Source: Lacinutrix sp. 5H-3-7-4
GTDB taxonomy: Bacteria > Bacteroidota > Bacteroidia > Flavobacteriales > Flavobacteriaceae
Assembly (NCBI RefSeq): GCF_000211855.2
Contig: NC_015638.1
Coordinates: 3,073,001 to 3,137,000 of the forward strand
DNA: 64,000 nt
Direction: 5' to 3'
In this document: positions 1-8,245 of the stretch, one piece after another
Numbering within the stretch: the stretch's first letter is position 1
How the letters are laid out: each line of letters begins with the position of its first letter
The notes under the pieces: model-generated
The model's input: only the letters and a program-made list of their open reading frames with translations
Told to the model about the DNA's origin: nothing
Database searches by the model: none
Translations under genes and position numbers: made by a program

Positions 1-181
1 TGGTGCTGCAATAAATGGTTTTGTTTCTACAGTTATGGCTGTACCAATTGCTAATTTTATTGGTAGTTATGTAAAAACTTCAGTATTACCTTTGTTTCTT
101 GGCTTTATGGTTTTTGGTTTATTAACTGTACTTGTATTTGCTTATGTTAGGCGTATAAATGGTGTTGCAAAAACTGTTTAA
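1..181 (+). CDS. MFS transporter, C-terminal end (partial)
   Basis: Only the last 59 codons are inside the window (frame starting at base 2, stop at 179-181). The fragment has two hydrophobic helices, roughly residues 7-23 and 28-50 of the visible part, the second ending in the basic tail RRINGVAKTV. The helix texture (AVPIANFIGSYV, then LPLFLGFMVFGLL) resembles the last two helices of drug-efflux MFS permeases of the Bcr/CflA type. That assignment rests on resemblance of a short fragment; any polytopic transporter with a similar end is possible. Confidence 0.55.
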   Translation, partial: GAAINGFVSTVMAVPIANFIGSYVKTSVLPLFLGFMVFGLLTVLVFAYVRRINGVAKTV

Positions 182-494
182 TTTAATAGTTATAGGCTAT
201 TTTATTATTTATTCTGAGTAATAAATATTTACAACAAACCCTTTGCCTCTTAGGTAGTATAATTTTTTAGTATATACATATCCAAAATTATTTCTAGTTT
301 TATTTAGACACCAATACCTTAGCGTTTTATTGATAGTATTTTGGTGGAAAATCATCTTTATCCAAATAAAAAAAACCAATACTACTCTCCTATTACAACA
401 AATAATTTAATTATCTAAAAATCAGAATATTAAACACGTGTTTAGTAAATAAAACTGTATTTTAGCTATGCTATTTAATCTATAAAAAAACATT
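182..494. other. Intergenic region with a perfect 14-bp palindrome
   Basis: There is no credible gene in these 313 bp, which are very AT-rich. The only distinct element is the palindrome TAAACACGTGTTTA at 431-444, listed separately. The rest shows no terminator-like hairpin with a T-run and no gene remnant that I can recognise. Confidence 0.6.
430..445. promoter_or_regulatory. Palindromic operator-like site
   Basis: TTAAACACGTGTTTAG contains a perfect 14-bp palindrome (431-444), about 50 bp upstream of the start at 495. It closely resembles CTAAACGAGTGTTTAG at 12363-12378, upstream of the AhpD-like gene: 13 of 16 positions agree, including the outer TAAAC and GTTTAG half-sites. A shared regulator, perhaps the TetR protein at 11777, is an inference. 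Confidence 0.4.
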
Positions 495-1874
495 ATGTAT
501 TCAAAACTTTTATACCTGTGTCTTGCTATACTATTTATTAATTTAAGCTTTGCTCAAGAACAAAAAATATGGGAGCTTGAACATGGTGAGTTTAAACTCT
601 ATAAATCTAATGGTATTTCTGCTAGATTTGAATCTCAAAATTCTAAAAGACATCCAGGAAAATTTATAGCTTCTACAGGAAACCGTAAAGGCAACCGTCC
701 GTCTGCAGAAGATATATTTATTACTTATAGAGGAACTTGTGGCCAACAAATTAAAATAGAAACTGGCCAATTGTTTAATCACAACCCATTACTTCAAACT
801 TTTATAAAAACAAGAAAACTAGAAGACTTACCAATTAAAAACATGTTAAATGCACTATCTAAAGGTTTAAAAAAAGAGTGTGAAGAACTTGAATCTATTA
901 GAGTTAATATTGGGCCTTTATACATACCCAAAACAGAATCTAATACTAAAGCCGAAACAATAACGGTGCAAGCAAACATGTCTAAAACTAATAATTGGAA
1001 ACTTAAAGAAGGTTTTGGTGCATCTTTAGATAACTTAAAAATAAAATTTAACACAACACCATTTTTAAACACTTATTTAGCTGTTAATTATGAAGGACCA
1101 TGTAAAACCGTACAACAATTAAATATAGCACCTGTTTTTAGTAACAATACAGAGCGTTATGCTTATAAAAAGCCAACAGGAATGCTTTATTATGAAAAAA
1201 TTGCAAAACGAACAATTAAACCTTTCCTTTTAGAATGCCCAGATGTGGAAACTTTTGAATTTTCTTTAAAAGATGTACCTGATAATGTTTTTATAAGAGA
1301 AGGCACTAAAGGTGTTATTAAGGCTAATAAAAGCAACAATTGGCAGTTAAATTTGTCTGATTTTGGTTACTACAGCGCAGAAGCACCTAGAATAAACTCG
1401 TACAGCGACTTAATAACACAATTAGAAACCAATGAGTTTCCTTTTTTTGAACGCTACTCTGACTTTTTTAAACTTTTCTACGAAGATTTTATGGATGCCT
1501 ATGGAACCACATGCCGAAACAATTTATCTAACGTAACAAAAATTAGTATTCATGCTTTTGAAAGCCGATATAATAGTGATGGATTTAAAATTAGTGAAAC
1601 CTCGCTTGGAGAACCTCAAGTATCTTATGTAGAAACAAAATACTTTAACATCTACAATAAATTTGCTGCTTATAATAAGCAAACAGTAATGTATAATATT
1701 TTTAAAGCTTATTTAGAGGGAAAATCTCAAAACAATATAGAACCAGTGAGACAAGCCATATTATTTAGGCTCGAAGGCTCACAACAAATTAATAAGTACA
1801 TAAACTCTAATTGTAACGATGCTAAGCTAAAAGCTATGTATAATTATATTCAAAAATTAGCGAGAAGTTTATAA
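495..1874 (+). CDS. Secreted protein of unknown function, 459 aa
   Basis: The first 20 residues (MYSKLLYLCLAILFINLSFA) form a Sec signal peptide with a likely cut after SFA, so the protein is periplasmic or exported. I do not recognise a family. The mature part contains three loosely similar segments, each with a phrase of the type NNWKL or NNWQL (near residues 165 and 285) followed by an aromatic stretch, and Cys residues at spaced positions (TCGQQ, GPCKTV, TTCRNN, SNCND), so an internal repeat and disulfides are possible. There is no lipobox and no T9SS tail. A strong terminator follows at 1926. Confidence 0.7.
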   Translation: MYSKLLYLCLAILFINLSFAQEQKIWELEHGEFKLYKSNGISARFESQNSKRHPGKFIASTGNRKGNRPSAEDIFITYRGTCGQQIKIETGQLFNHNPLLQTFIKTRKLEDLPIKNMLNALSKGLKKECEELESIRVNIGPLYIPKTESNTKAETITVQANMSKTNNWKLKEGFGASLDNLKIKFNTTPFLNTYLAVNYEGPCKTVQQLNIAPVFSNNTERYAYKKPTGMLYYEKIAKRTIKPFLLECPDVETFEFSLKDVPDNVFIREGTKGVIKANKSNNWQLNLSDFGYYSAEAPRINSYSDLITQLETNEFPFFERYSDFFKLFYEDFMDAYGTTCRNNLSNVTKISIHAFESRYNSDGFKISETSLGEPQVSYVETKYFNIYNKFAAYNKQTVMYNIFKAYLEGKSQNNIEPVRQAILFRLEGSQQINKYINSNCNDAKLKAMYNYIQKLARSL

Positions 1875-1925
1875 TTTACAGCTGAAGTATACTGTAGGAT
1901 AGTTATAAAGGTTAAAACAAAAAAA

Positions 1926-1957
1926 AAGCGTTTTTAAATATTACTTTAAAAACGCTT
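1926..1957. terminator. Bidirectional rho-independent terminator
   Basis: A perfect 13-bp stem (AAGCGTTTTTAAA at 1926-1938 with TTTAAAAACGCTT at 1945-1957) and a 6-nt loop sit between convergent genes, with an A-run on the left. It can serve both the secreted protein gene and the csbD-like gene. Confidence 0.85.
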
Positions 1958-1978
1958 AGCTCAGTAAACAATACAATT

Positions 1979-2164
1979 TTACCAGTTATTAATTTCTTCT
2001 TTTACTTCTTCTTTAGTTTTACCATACTTTTCTTGAATTTTACCAGCCAATTTATCTAAATTTCCTTCGGCTTCTTTGTATTCATCATCTGTGACTTTAC
2101 CATATTTTTGTTTAAAATCACCTTTTATCTGTTTCCACTTTCCTTTAAATTGTTCTTCGTTCAT
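1979..2164 (-). CDS. CsbD family stress protein
   Basis: This 61-residue, highly charged, probably helical protein carries the CsbD signature almost from end to end: FKGKWKQIKGDFKQKYGKVT, then EGNLDKLAGKIQEKYGKTKEE. CsbD-like proteins are general-stress proteins (sigma-B dependent in Bacillus, abundant in stationary phase elsewhere) whose molecular role is unknown. It stands alone, divergent from the patatin gene, with a private terminator downstream. Confidence 0.9.
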   Translation of the reverse strand: MNEEQFKGKWKQIKGDFKQKYGKVTDDEYKEAEGNLDKLAGKIQEKYGKTKEEVKEEINNW

Positions 2165-2370
2165 AAGTCTGTTTTTTTTATTGTTTACATTAAAATTAAT
2201 ACTTTAACCAGTCTTTACTTAATTCATTTGCATTAAATCTTATCTCATTTAAAATTTCATTCTTTCTTAAAGATTAATTTACAAATAGAATAGTATTTTT
2301 ATACACAGTTACATCGCTTACTCATAATTTATTCAATTTCAATAATGCATTTACACATGCATAAACATAT

Positions 2371-3678
2371 ATGATAAACAAACAAAAAATAGGATTAAGC
2401 CTTTCTGGTGGTGGTTATCGGGCTACTATATATCATTTAGGAACTTTTAAAAAGTTAAAAGAATTAAACCTTTTAAATAAAGTTGATGTTATTTCTACTA
2501 ATTCTGGAGGCTCTATTACTGGAGCTACTTATGGTCTATACGAGCACGATTTTGAGACTTTTGAACGTGTTATTAGAAATGGAGTAAAACAAAGTGTTAT
2601 AAAAGGTGTATTAACATCATGGCGTATTTTACTTACGCTTTTTACCTTTTTTGCAAGTATCGTTGCTGTATTCTATTTGCTTTACACAAACCATAACTGG
2701 TATGCATTAAGCTTATTAATTTTTGTAGTAGTTATGATGCTTTTATTTCAGTTTCAGTTGTTACCTATTAGTAAATTAAACGAGCGCATGTACAATCGTA
2801 TTTTTTTTAAAGGAAAAACCTTGTCTGCTTTATCTTCAAATATACGGTTTGGAATAAATGCTACAAATTTAGAAACTGGTCGTTTATTTACTTTTTCTAA
2901 TGCCTATATGGGCGATTCGGTTTATAATTATCCAGATGATGAGGATAAAACTAAACCTATTCATTTTAAAGCAAAAAAATTTCCAATAGCTCGTGCTGTC
3001 GCGGCTTCTACCGCTGTACCATTTGTTTTTACACCTGTAAAAATAGACAAGCAGTTTTTTAGTAATCCCGAAGATTTTAATCGTGTAAAACCTCGATTAG
3101 TAGATGGTGGCGTTTACGATAATCAAGGTGCACATAAACTTACTCAAACAAAAAGTGCTTATGGTTGTAATACTGTAATTATTAGCGATGCTGGTAACAT
3201 AATGCCTTTTAAAAACACTTATAAAAACACACTTACTTTACTTATAAGAACGAGTGATGTTTTTATGAATAGAATTAAAAACCTGCAAATGGTTCAATAT
3301 TTATATGAAAACCATAAAACTGGCAAGCGCGAAATTGCTTATCAATCGCTTGGTTGGAATATTGAAGATTCTATAAAAAAGTTTATTGATGGCGTTAAAG
3401 AAGGCACAATTATGCCTCACGTTTTAAACCACCACAATATTACTGAAGATGATATTACTAGTAAAAACTGGAAACTAATTAAACAGAAATTAAAATTGAG
3501 TATAGATTATAACTCAATTATAAAAGATATTAATACTACCGAGGCACTAGAGATAGCAAGAAAAGTAAGCACCAACTTAATACCTTTAAAAGATAACCAA
3601 ATTGATGCTCTTGTAAAACATGCATCTGTTTTAACCGAAATACAAGTAAAATTGTATTGTGTTAGTTTATTTAAATAG
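2371..3678 (+). CDS. Patatin-like phospholipase with membrane insertion
   Basis: The protein (435 aa) is a patatin-fold lipid acyl hydrolase. The oxyanion loop SGGGYRA lies at residues 12-18, the nucleophile elbow STNSGGS puts the catalytic Ser at 45, and the dyad Asp is in VDGGVYDNQG (Asp245). The elbow is T-N-S-G-G rather than the usual G-X-S-X-G, so the first Gly is replaced. Between elbow and Asp sits a hydrophobic segment of two membrane helices (about 85-130), which should anchor the enzyme to the inner membrane. There is no signal peptide. Its 3' end overlaps the convergent desaturase gene by 8 bp. Confidence 0.85.
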   Translation: MINKQKIGLSLSGGGYRATIYHLGTFKKLKELNLLNKVDVISTNSGGSITGATYGLYEHDFETFERVIRNGVKQSVIKGVLTSWRILLTLFTFFASIVAVFYLLYTNHNWYALSLLIFVVVMMLLFQFQLLPISKLNERMYNRIFFKGKTLSALSSNIRFGINATNLETGRLFTFSNAYMGDSVYNYPDDEDKTKPIHFKAKKFPIARAVAASTAVPFVFTPVKIDKQFFSNPEDFNRVKPRLVDGGVYDNQGAHKLTQTKSAYGCNTVIISDAGNIMPFKNTYKNTLTLLIRTSDVFMNRIKNLQMVQYLYENHKTGKREIAYQSLGWNIEDSIKKFIDGVKEGTIMPHVLNHHNITEDDITSKNWKLIKQKLKLSIDYNSIIKDINTTEALEIARKVSTNLIPLKDNQIDALVKHASVLTEIQVKLYCVSLFK

Positions 3679-4405
3679 CAGCTTTTTTAAGCTTTATAAT
3701 TTTAAGCTTATCTAAAACTACCATTATACAGTATGTAAAATCTATTTCGTGCCATTTTACTCCAAAATTAGCACGACCACTATGTGTGTGGTGATTATTA
3801 TGGTAACTTTCTCCCATCATTAAAAAATCGAACGGTAATAGGTTTTTAGAAGTATCTTTTACTTTAAAATTTGTATAACCATAAATATGTGCAAACCAAT
3901 TAATTATAACACCATGAATTGGTGCCATAAAAAATGCTACTGGCAATAATAACCATTGCCACCATGCCGTAGCAAATAGTGCAAAAAAAGTAATATATAA
4001 CGCAGCCCATGTTAAGCGTGATGCTCGTGAGCTTGCAAATTGGTCAAAACGTTTCCATTGTGGTACGTTTTTGGTAAATTTATTTGCAACCGCAATACGT
4101 TTTTTATTTATGTCTTGATAAATATTTTTTGTTCGCCACATCATAGAAAACAAATTAGGATCGTATTTTGGTGAATGTGGATCGTTTTCTGTATCTGCAT
4201 AAGCGTGATGCATTCTATGCATTACACCATAACCATAAGCACTTAAATAGTTACTTCCTTGGAAAACCCATGTTAATACAAAGCAAACACGCTCTGTAAT
4301 TTTAGACATTGTAAAGGTTTGATGTGCTGCGTAACGGTGTAGAAAAAATGTTTGAAAAAATAAACCTGTATACCACAGAATAATTATAAATATTAAAATA
4401 GTCAT
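3671..4405 (-). CDS. Acyl-CoA / acyl-lipid fatty acid desaturase
   Basis: This is a membrane di-iron desaturase of the stearoyl-CoA delta-9 type, 244 aa. All three His boxes are visible: HRYAAH (His23, His28), HRMHH (His63, 66, 67) and HNNHH (His202, 205, 206). Four hydrophobic segments place it in the inner membrane. It would introduce a cis double bond into membrane acyl chains using reduced electron carriers and O2. The length is short compared with eukaryotic homologues but usual for bacterial ones. It is followed upstream on the same strand by a Crp/Fnr gene (gap 60 bp), which may control it. Confidence 0.9.
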   Translation of the reverse strand: MTILIFIIILWYTGLFFQTFFLHRYAAHQTFTMSKITERVCFVLTWVFQGSNYLSAYGYGVMHRMHHAYADTENDPHSPKYDPNLFSMMWRTKNIYQDINKKRIAVANKFTKNVPQWKRFDQFASSRASRLTWAALYITFFALFATAWWQWLLLPVAFFMAPIHGVIINWFAHIYGYTNFKVKDTSKNLLPFDFLMMGESYHNNHHTHSGRANFGVKWHEIDFTYCIMVVLDKLKIIKLKKAAI

Positions 4406-4465
4406 AGCCTTTGCTTTAATTTTGCAAAGTTCTATATACTTAAGGCTAATTAAAATGAACCTAAG

Positions 4466-5038
4466 TTAAGAAATACGTTTTCTAATTCTACTTAAAGCTT
4501 GCGCTGTAACGCCAATATACGAAGCGACATACTTTAAAGGTATTTCTTTAATTAAGTTAGGTCGTTCTGTAAATAATTTAAGGTAACGCTCTTCTGCTGT
4601 GTGATTTAAAAGGGATTGTTCTCGTTTAGATTTTATAAGAAATAAACGCTCTGAAGATAGGCGACCAATAACATTTCCTGCAAAACTCTTCTCGTAAACC
4701 TCTTGCAAATCGTTATACGAAATACTCCACATAGAAATATCAGACAATGCTTGTAACTTATATAATGAAGGTTTTTGGGTTAAAAAAGAATCGTAAGCAC
4801 TTACAAATTCATTTTTAAAACAGAAACCAAAAGTGATGTCTTTATCTTTATCTTCTTTAGGAATTAAAAATCTTGCAATACCACTTTCTATAAAAGATAT
4901 ATAGTTTTCTGTCTCGCCAACATCTAGAATAGTACTTTTTTTCTTAAAGACTCTATTCTTTAACTTTGATGAAAATAGTTGCCAATCTTCATCTGAAATT
5001 GCTACCGTTTTTTCTATATACTCTCTAATGTTTTTCAT
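4466..5038 (-). CDS. Crp/Fnr family transcriptional regulator
   Basis: This 190-residue protein has an N-terminal cyclic-nucleotide-binding-like beta-roll (KSTILDVGETENYISFIESGIARFL, about residues 34-60) and a C-terminal helix-turn-helix (EIPLKYVASYIGVTAQALSRIRKRIS). The HTH resembles the degenerate type of the many Bacteroidota Crp paralogues rather than true CRP. The residues that bind cAMP phosphate in CRP are not evident, so the ligand is unknown. It lies directly upstream of the desaturase gene on the same strand. Confidence 0.88.
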   Translation of the reverse strand: MKNIREYIEKTVAISDEDWQLFSSKLKNRVFKKKSTILDVGETENYISFIESGIARFLIPKEDKDKDITFGFCFKNEFVSAYDSFLTQKPSLYKLQALSDISMWSISYNDLQEVYEKSFAGNVIGRLSSERLFLIKSKREQSLLNHTAEERYLKLFTERPNLIKEIPLKYVASYIGVTAQALSRIRKRIS

Positions 5039-5097
5039 TGTAAATTATTCCATACAAATAACGTTATTTTTTACTCTATCCTTTCAATTTTTTATAT

Positions 5098-5125
5098 AAA
5101 AAAACGTCCCTTTTCAAGGACGCTT
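5098..5125 (-). terminator. Rho-independent terminator of the YceI gene
   Basis: Read on the minus strand, CGTCC (5122-5118) pairs with GGACG (5109-5105) around an 8-nt loop and is followed by a run of seven T. Confidence 0.75.
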
Positions 5126-5147
5126 TTAAAAACTTAATTAATATAAA

Positions 5148-5708
5148 TTAAAATTGTAAATCTGCTACTAAATCAAATTCGTCGTATATAGCTTTATCCT
5201 TTAAACCATCGAAAAAGCTTGCAGAACCATACTTTACGTCAAATTTTGTTCTGTCTACTTTTAACGTTGCTGTTGCTTTACTTCCATAAACAGATATTAT
5301 TACTGTTACGGGATTTGTTTTATCTTTAATAGTTAAATCTCCTGTAACACTATAAGAGTTCTTTCCTGTTACCTTAACATTATTAAAAACAAGTTTTGCT
5401 GTTTTATAATTATTTACACCAAAAAAGTCGTCAGACTTTAAGTGCCCATCTAATTGATTTTTATAATCACCTTTTAAATCTGTAGTACTAATAGTGCTCA
5501 TATCCATAACAAATATTCCTCCAGTTAAAACCTCATCTTTAAAATCTAGACTACCCGATTTTAAATTAATTGTACCTTCATGAGATCCTGCTACTTTATA
5601 ACCTTTCCATACAACCTTACTGTCTGCTGTATTAATTGTTTTGTTTTGTGCCATAATTGTTGTTGTAAATGCTGCAAATATTAGTATTGCTGTTAAAATT
5701 TTCTTCAT
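5148..5708 (-). CDS. YceI family periplasmic lipid-binding-like protein
   Basis: This 186-residue protein has a signal peptide (about 1-20, MKKILTAILIFAAFTTTIMA) and a YceI beta-barrel: TADSKVVWKGYKVAGSHEGTI near the start, DGHLKSDDFFGVNNYKTAKL in the middle, and the typical DLTIKDKTNPVTV strand. YceI proteins form lipocalin-like barrels that bind polyisoprenoids or other amphiphiles; the physiological role is generally unclear. It is flanked by two Crp/Fnr genes and has its own terminator, so it is probably a single-gene unit. Confidence 0.9.
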   Translation of the reverse strand: MKKILTAILIFAAFTTTIMAQNKTINTADSKVVWKGYKVAGSHEGTINLKSGSLDFKDEVLTGGIFVMDMSTISTTDLKGDYKNQLDGHLKSDDFFGVNNYKTAKLVFNNVKVTGKNSYSVTGDLTIKDKTNPVTVIISVYGSKATATLKVDRTKFDVKYGSASFFDGLKDKAIYDEFDLVADLQF

Positions 5709-5804
5709 TTTTTTAAATTTTAATATTAATACAGCAAAGATCTAACAACAACAAAACACAAAAAATAAACTGGTTTATTAAATAAAGTTAAACTAGATTA
5801 ACAT

Positions 5805-6389
5805 TTAATTTTCTAAAGTAATTTGACTTTTAATTTTACTTAAAAACTCTTTAGTTATACCCAAATAAGAAGCTACCATATATTGTGGAATACGTTGTTC
5901 TATTTCTGGATAACTTTGCTTAAAAACTAAGTATCTTTCTTTAGCAGACATACTAAAATTTCTAACAATTCTATTTTGTGAAGCTACAAGTGCTTTTTCA
6001 ATTATTTTTCGAAAAACCCGTTCTAACTTTGGAATTTTTTCAAATAACATTTCAATTGTATTAAAATGAAATTGAATGATTTCTGTATCTTCAAGACATT
6101 GCACATTAAAGTTTGAAGGTGTTTGAGAAATAAAACTACCAAGATCTGATGTCCACCAGTTTTTTATTGAAAAATTAATAATATGCTCCTGTCCATCATC
6201 ATCAACAAAAAACATTTTTGTACAACCAGAAATTATAAAACATTCGGTTTTACTTACATCTCCTTGCTGTAAAATATACTGTCCTTTTAAATATTTCCTT
6301 GAAGTTAAATGACTTTTTAAAAAAGTTTTTTCATCTTCTGTTAAGGTTACATATTCACTAATATAAACCAAAAGTGGCTCTACATTCAT
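5805..6389 (-). CDS. Crp/Fnr family transcriptional regulator
   Basis: The protein has 194 residues. The N-terminal sensor beta-roll contains LKGQYILQQGDVSKTECFIISG (about 34-55), and the C-terminus has the DNA-binding HTH QYMVASYLGITKEFLSKIKSQ. The recognition helix differs from that of the paralogue at 4466, so a different operator is expected. Its ligand cannot be read from the sequence. It stands between the YceI gene (97 bp downstream on the same strand) and the serine hydrolase terminator. Confidence 0.88.
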   Translation of the reverse strand: MNVEPLLVYISEYVTLTEDEKTFLKSHLTSRKYLKGQYILQQGDVSKTECFIISGCTKMFFVDDDGQEHIINFSIKNWWTSDLGSFISQTPSNFNVQCLEDTEIIQFHFNTIEMLFEKIPKLERVFRKIIEKALVASQNRIVRNFSMSAKERYLVFKQSYPEIEQRIPQYMVASYLGITKEFLSKIKSQITLEN

Positions 6390-6421
6390 TTTTAAAATTT
6401 AGTTACTTAACAAATATAAAA

Positions 6422-6445
6422 AAAGCCATTTTAAGAAATGGCTTT
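6422..6445 (-). terminator. Rho-independent terminator of the serine hydrolase gene
   Basis: Perfect 10-bp stem AAAGCCATTT / AAATGGCTTT with a 4-nt loop, followed on the minus strand by a T-run. Confidence 0.85.
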
Positions 6446-6478
6446 AATATATTTTTGCGTTTAAATATGTGTAATAAG

Positions 6479-8188
6479 TTATTCAACTCTTTTTCCTGGC
6501 ATAATTTGCCCATTTTGATATAGCGTCATACTATCTACTTTTCCTTTATTATTAGTATTAAACTCTACACGTGCTTCAACAACTTTTAAATAAAATTTAT
6601 TATAGTTTGATGGGAAAATTTCAAATTTAGGCTGACCTGTTGCTTGTAAAAAAAGACGTCCATTATTTGTGGTTACTGTTATAAAAAAGGTTGGTGCCAA
6701 TTGGTATTTACCTGTATAACTTTGCAACATCTCTTTACTTACGGTTACGTCTTCTATAGTAACATTTAAGCTTTTTAAAACATCTTTTGCATTAGTATTT
6801 GCAGGATTTAGCTCTAAAGATTTTTTATAATTTTGAATTGCCAAATCTTGTTCTCCCATTTTTAAATATAACTCTGCTAAAGAGTCGTAAGGATTTGAAG
6901 CTTCAGGAAATTCTGCCACATTTAATTTAAAAATTTCTAAAGCAATATCATTTTTATTTTGTTCTATAAGTTGATAGCCTAATGTATTTAGTTGGTTTTC
7001 ATCAAAATTATATGCGTTTGGATTTGATGATTTTGTAGACCTATATAAAGCTAAAGCTCTTTCAATACCGTTAGTTTCTATTTCTTTAATTATAAGTTTA
7101 GCTATTGATGGTTTTATAGGTTTTAATGGGTATGATGGCACCATTAATTTAATTGCAATAGCATCTACATTTTCGTTTGTATTGGTTAAAACTACAACGC
7201 CTTTTTTATTGCCTTTGTCTATTGCAGACATTGCACTATAACCACCAGTAGCACCATTATGCATTAAAAATTTGCCATTCTCGATATGCCATGCTAATGC
7301 CATTTCGGTTTTTTGCTCCTCACTTTTAAATGAAGATTGATGAGCCAAAGCCATTGCATTATGTAATTTTGAATCTATAATATCACTATCTAAATTTGCT
7401 TGTAAATATTTAACCATATCGCTAGCTGTAGAACGAATTCCTCCTGCTCCACCAAGAGTAGTAATATCCCAGTTTGATGTTTCAGTTAGTCCAGAATGAC
7501 CTTTAGCTAATCTGTTTTTCATTGCTGGTGTAAATGCTAATCTGGTGTCATTCATTTGTAAAGGATTTGCTATATGTTCTATCACTAACTCCTCGTAAGA
7601 TTTTCCGCTTTGTAATTCTAAAACATGCCCAAGCAAACCCATTCCTAGATTGGAATATTCGTAAAGTGAACCAATATCCCTAGTTAAAGTGTGGTTAGAT
7701 AAAAAACTATATAACTGCTCTTTAGTATAATCTGCAAATGGGTTTAAAGGATCTGAAGGTGAAAAATTACTTGGCATTCTTGGCAATGCAGATGTATGTG
7801 TTGCCAAATGCTTTAAAGTAATCTCTTGTTCGTTTCTTGTTGGAATGTTTACTGTTTTAGGTAAATATTTTGAAACAGGATCGTTTAAATTTATTTCTCC
7901 ACTATTCACTTTTAAAGCTAAAAGTGTTGTGGTGAAGGTTTTAGAAATAGAACCAATTTCGAAAACTGTATTTTCGTCTACTTCTTTTCCATTTTCTATT
8001 GCTGTTTTTCCAAAACTATAATATGTTACATTATCGCCATTAATAAAGCCAACGACAATACTAGCATTAATTTGATTATCAATCCTAGATTGAATATATT
8101 CTTTTACCTCTTTTGGTATATTGTCTTGCTGAGAAAAACCAACAAAACTTAATATAAAAAAACTAACAAGTAATACTATTTTTCTCAT
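6479..8188 (-). CDS. Serine hydrolase (class C beta-lactamase-like) with TPR tail
   Basis: The protein has 569 residues: a signal peptide (1-19), then a penicillin-binding-protein-like domain with all three catalytic motifs, SISK (Ser80-Lys83), YSN (Tyr178-Asn180) and HNG (310-312, replacing KTG). After this come about two TPR motifs (near residues 385-475; AIQNYKKSLELNPANTNAKD is typical) and a C-terminal beta domain of the kind fused to such esterases. Likely a periplasmic esterase or D-amino-acid peptidase rather than a true antibiotic-hydrolysing enzyme. It has its own terminator. Confidence 0.85.
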   Translation of the reverse strand: MRKIVLLVSFFILSFVGFSQQDNIPKEVKEYIQSRIDNQINASIVVGFINGDNVTYYSFGKTAIENGKEVDENTVFEIGSISKTFTTTLLALKVNSGEINLNDPVSKYLPKTVNIPTRNEQEITLKHLATHTSALPRMPSNFSPSDPLNPFADYTKEQLYSFLSNHTLTRDIGSLYEYSNLGMGLLGHVLELQSGKSYEELVIEHIANPLQMNDTRLAFTPAMKNRLAKGHSGLTETSNWDITTLGGAGGIRSTASDMVKYLQANLDSDIIDSKLHNAMALAHQSSFKSEEQKTEMALAWHIENGKFLMHNGATGGYSAMSAIDKGNKKGVVVLTNTNENVDAIAIKLMVPSYPLKPIKPSIAKLIIKEIETNGIERALALYRSTKSSNPNAYNFDENQLNTLGYQLIEQNKNDIALEIFKLNVAEFPEASNPYDSLAELYLKMGEQDLAIQNYKKSLELNPANTNAKDVLKSLNVTIEDVTVSKEMLQSYTGKYQLAPTFFITVTTNNGRLFLQATGQPKFEIFPSNYNKFYLKVVEARVEFNTNNKGKVDSMTLYQNGQIMPGKRVE

Positions 8189-8245
8189 GACTTTATATTT
8201 AAACTAACAATACAATTTAGACGCAGGTTTATTTAAAATGTTACA

